Positions 6,148 to 7,334 of a DNA stretch of 7,334 nt are shown here, one piece after another (the stretch's first letter is position 1; the number at the start of each line of letters is the position of its first letter). Origin of the DNA: Bacillota bacterium (GTDB taxonomy: Bacteria > Bacillota > Clostridia > Acetivibrionales > DSM-1351); assembly GCA_023436515.1 (NCBI GenBank), contig JAEZIV010000119.1:1-7334 (forward strand), written 5' to 3'. The position numbers were made by a program, and so were the translations under genes. The notes below the pieces were generated by a model. It had not been told where the DNA came from. It ran no database searches and saw only the letters and a program-made list of their open reading frames with translations.

Positions 6148-6978
6148 ATGAAAAAAAGTAAAATATACAAATTACTAATAAGTGCTGTTATAGTGATAAT
6201 CGGGCTAACCTTCCTGTTTCCCCTTTATTGGATGATAAATATGTCCTTCAAATCAAAGAGTGAGGTATATGATAACCCCTTTGGTCTTCCGCAACAGTGG
6301 GTTTTTAACAACTATGGTGATGCTCTTGAGCAGTTTAATTTTTTAAGATACCTATCTAATAGCATGATATATTCTTTAAGTACTATAGCAATAACAATAA
6401 CCTTAGGAAGTATGTTCGCATATTGTCTGAGCAGAATGAACTGGAAGTTTAAAGGTGCCGCCCTGAGCTATATATCTATGGGACTGGTAATCCCCGCACA
6501 GGTTGTAATCATACCTATTCTTATTATGGTAAGAAACATGGGCCTAAAGGGTAGTCACCTCAGTCTGATACTACCTTATTCAGCTTTTGCACTATCATCA
6601 TGCGTTCTTATGTTATACGCATTTTTTAGAAGTTTGCCAAAGGAGCTTGAGGAGGCAGCCTGTATTGATGGCTGCAATATTTACCAAACTTACTTCAGGA
6701 TTATTCTTCCTGTGATTAAGCCTGCAATTGCGACTCAATGTGTCTTAATATTTATGAATACATATAACGAATTCTTCCTTGCATTTATCTTAGCTGCTGA
6801 TGATGCAATAAGGCCTTTAACAGTGGGACTGCTAAACTTCTTTGTAAGCATTGGAGTTTCACACTGGGGTCAAATAGGGGCCGCCATGATTATTACAAGC
6901 TTACCAATGATTATTGTATATCTCATTGGAAATGAGCAGATAGAGAATGCTCTAACAGCGGGTGCCATTCTGAAATAG
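6148..6978 (+). CDS. cuaC: ABC sugar importer permease, MalG/UgpE-like
   Basis: Second membrane subunit of the importer, 276 aa, a normal length for MalG-like CUT1 permeases. The first membrane segment is about 9-31 (ISAVIVIIGLTFLFPLYWMI), followed by the family's NMSFKSKSEV and the loop NPFGLPQQWVFNNYGDAL. Further segments lie at about 72-94, 108-128, 138-160, 196-216 and 242-261. The EAA loop for ATPase contact is 169-188 (EAACIDGCNIYQTYFRIILP). The C-terminus ALTAGAILK matches the family's usual ending. The start ATG has AGGGGG (6136-6141) 6 bases upstream and lies 13 bases after the first permease's stop. No ATPase gene follows, so the transporter probably uses a shared MsmK/UgpC-type ATPase encoded elsewhere. 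Confidence 0.93.
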   Translation: MKKSKIYKLLISAVIVIIGLTFLFPLYWMINMSFKSKSEVYDNPFGLPQQWVFNNYGDALEQFNFLRYLSNSMIYSLSTIAITITLGSMFAYCLSRMNWKFKGAALSYISMGLVIPAQVVIIPILIMVRNMGLKGSHLSLILPYSAFALSSCVLMLYAFFRSLPKELEEAACIDGCNIYQTYFRIILPVIKPAIATQCVLIFMNTYNEFFLAFILAADDAIRPLTVGLLNFFVSIGVSHWGQIGAAMIITSLPMIIVYLIGNEQIENALTAGAILK

Positions 6979-7099
6979 CTGCGTTGAAGCTGATAAATTA
7001 TAATACACAATGTTGAATAACAGGTTTGAAAAGAACCTTGAATAAATTTGAGCTTCCCGAGAAGGATTTTATACAACGGGTTGCACTACATACTTCTTG

Positions 7100-7143
7100 A
7101 AAAGGTCGTCAGTTGAGTTTTTTACTCATCTGACGACCTTTTT
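7100..7143 (+). terminator. Strong intrinsic terminator after the permease genes
   Basis: Arms AAAAGGTCGTCAG (7100-7112) and CTGACGACCTTTT (7130-7142) give 13 perfect pairs. After one mismatch the stem continues with TGAG/CTCA, closing a T-rich loop. The right arm runs into TTTTT, the expected U tract; the left A run means it could also stop transcription from the other side. It lies about 120 bases after the second permease's stop. The 6979-7099 stretch in between holds no gene I can support. Confidence 0.88.
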
Positions 7144-7146
7144 GTG

Positions 7147-7171
7147 GTGCGCATGCCGGGCGCACATTTTT
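7147..7171 (+). terminator. Second short GC-rich hairpin with U tract (backup terminator)
   Basis: GTGCGC (7147-7152) pairs with GCGCAC (7160-7165) around a 7-base loop, followed by ATTTTT. The stem is only 6 bp but fully GC-rich apart from one pair. Its position directly after the main terminator suggests a tandem arrangement. Confidence 0.5.
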
Positions 7172-7334
7172 ACTGATTTATGGGGACGTCTATACAAAAT
7201 GAGATAAATACAAATAAAGTCAATAAATGTAAAATGTTAACATAAACATAGAAAGTAGATATCCAATCTTAAAAAATGACTATTAAACCTTAGAAATTTG
7301 CAGTATATTTTAGAGAATTTGTACACTATAATCA
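7172..7334 (+). promoter_or_regulatory. Gene-free AT-rich stretch with a possible -10 box at the right edge
   Basis: No coding region is visible on either strand here. TATAAT occurs at 7327-7332, two bases before the end of the window, and the stretch before it is strongly AT-rich. No good -35 is at 17 bases (TATATT at 7304-7309); TTGCAG at 7298-7303 is 23 bases away, too far. A 10-base palindrome ATGTTAACAT lies at 7234-7243. This looks like the upstream region of another gene beyond the window, but the promoter is weakly supported. Confidence 0.3.

Noticed and set aside
6976..7004. Promoter with TATAAT at 6999-7004 after the second permease
   Set aside because: The -35 position holds TAGCTG, TTGAAG is only 9 bases away, and only a terminator follows.
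7180..7200. Possible mobile-element end (ATGGGGACGT-like motif)
   Set aside because: Similar GGGGAC motifs mark some transposon-related repeats, but no inverted partner or transposase is in the window.
1..7334. CRISPR arrays, tRNA, rRNA or insertion sequences
   Set aside because: I saw no regularly spaced repeats, no tRNA cloverleaf or rRNA stretches, and no transposase-like proteins.

Overview
The window carries a sugar-sensing and sugar-uptake locus from a low-GC Gram-positive bacterium, most probably a cellulolytic clostridium of the Ruminiclostridium type. The clues are AT-rich spacers, strong AGGAGG-type ribosome binding sites, GTG starts, two lipoproteins with Gram-positive lipoboxes, and a YesM/YesN-like two-component pair beside a CUT1-family sugar ABC importer. 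All six genes are on the + strand.

Layout: (1) 1-539, the C-terminal end of a sensor histidine kinase that enters from the left edge; (2) 544-2169, its AraC-type response regulator; (3) 2217-3560, a sugar-binding lipoprotein; (4) 3545-3714, a control region with a 23-bp perfect hairpin over the end of gene 3, a predicted promoter and a palindrome over the predicted start site; (5) 3715-5079, a second, closely related sugar-binding lipoprotein; (6) 5080-5249, a spacer with a stem-loop and an unusual translation start region; (7) 5250-6134 and 6148-6978, the two membrane permeases; (8) 6979-7334, no gene: two terminator-like hairpins, then AT-rich DNA with a possible -10 box at the right edge.

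The order kinase, regulator, binding protein, hairpin, promoter, second binding protein, permease, permease matches what I remember of the cuaSRD-cuaABC locus of Ruminiclostridium cellulolyticum. There CuaD (cellobiose-specific) is proposed to signal through CuaS and CuaR, CuaR recognises DNA upstream of cuaA, and CuaABC imports cellodextrins. The symbols are assigned by gene order and protein type, not by alignment, so they are probable rather than proven.

Proposed working: the first lipoprotein senses the sugar outside the cell and passes the signal to the kinase. The phosphorylated regulator then switches on the promoter near 3608-3636, giving abundant second binding protein for transport plus smaller amounts of the two permeases. 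No ATPase gene is present, so energy presumably comes from a shared ATPase encoded elsewhere. No cellobiose phosphorylase gene is visible: the unit seems to end at the terminator near 7100-7143.
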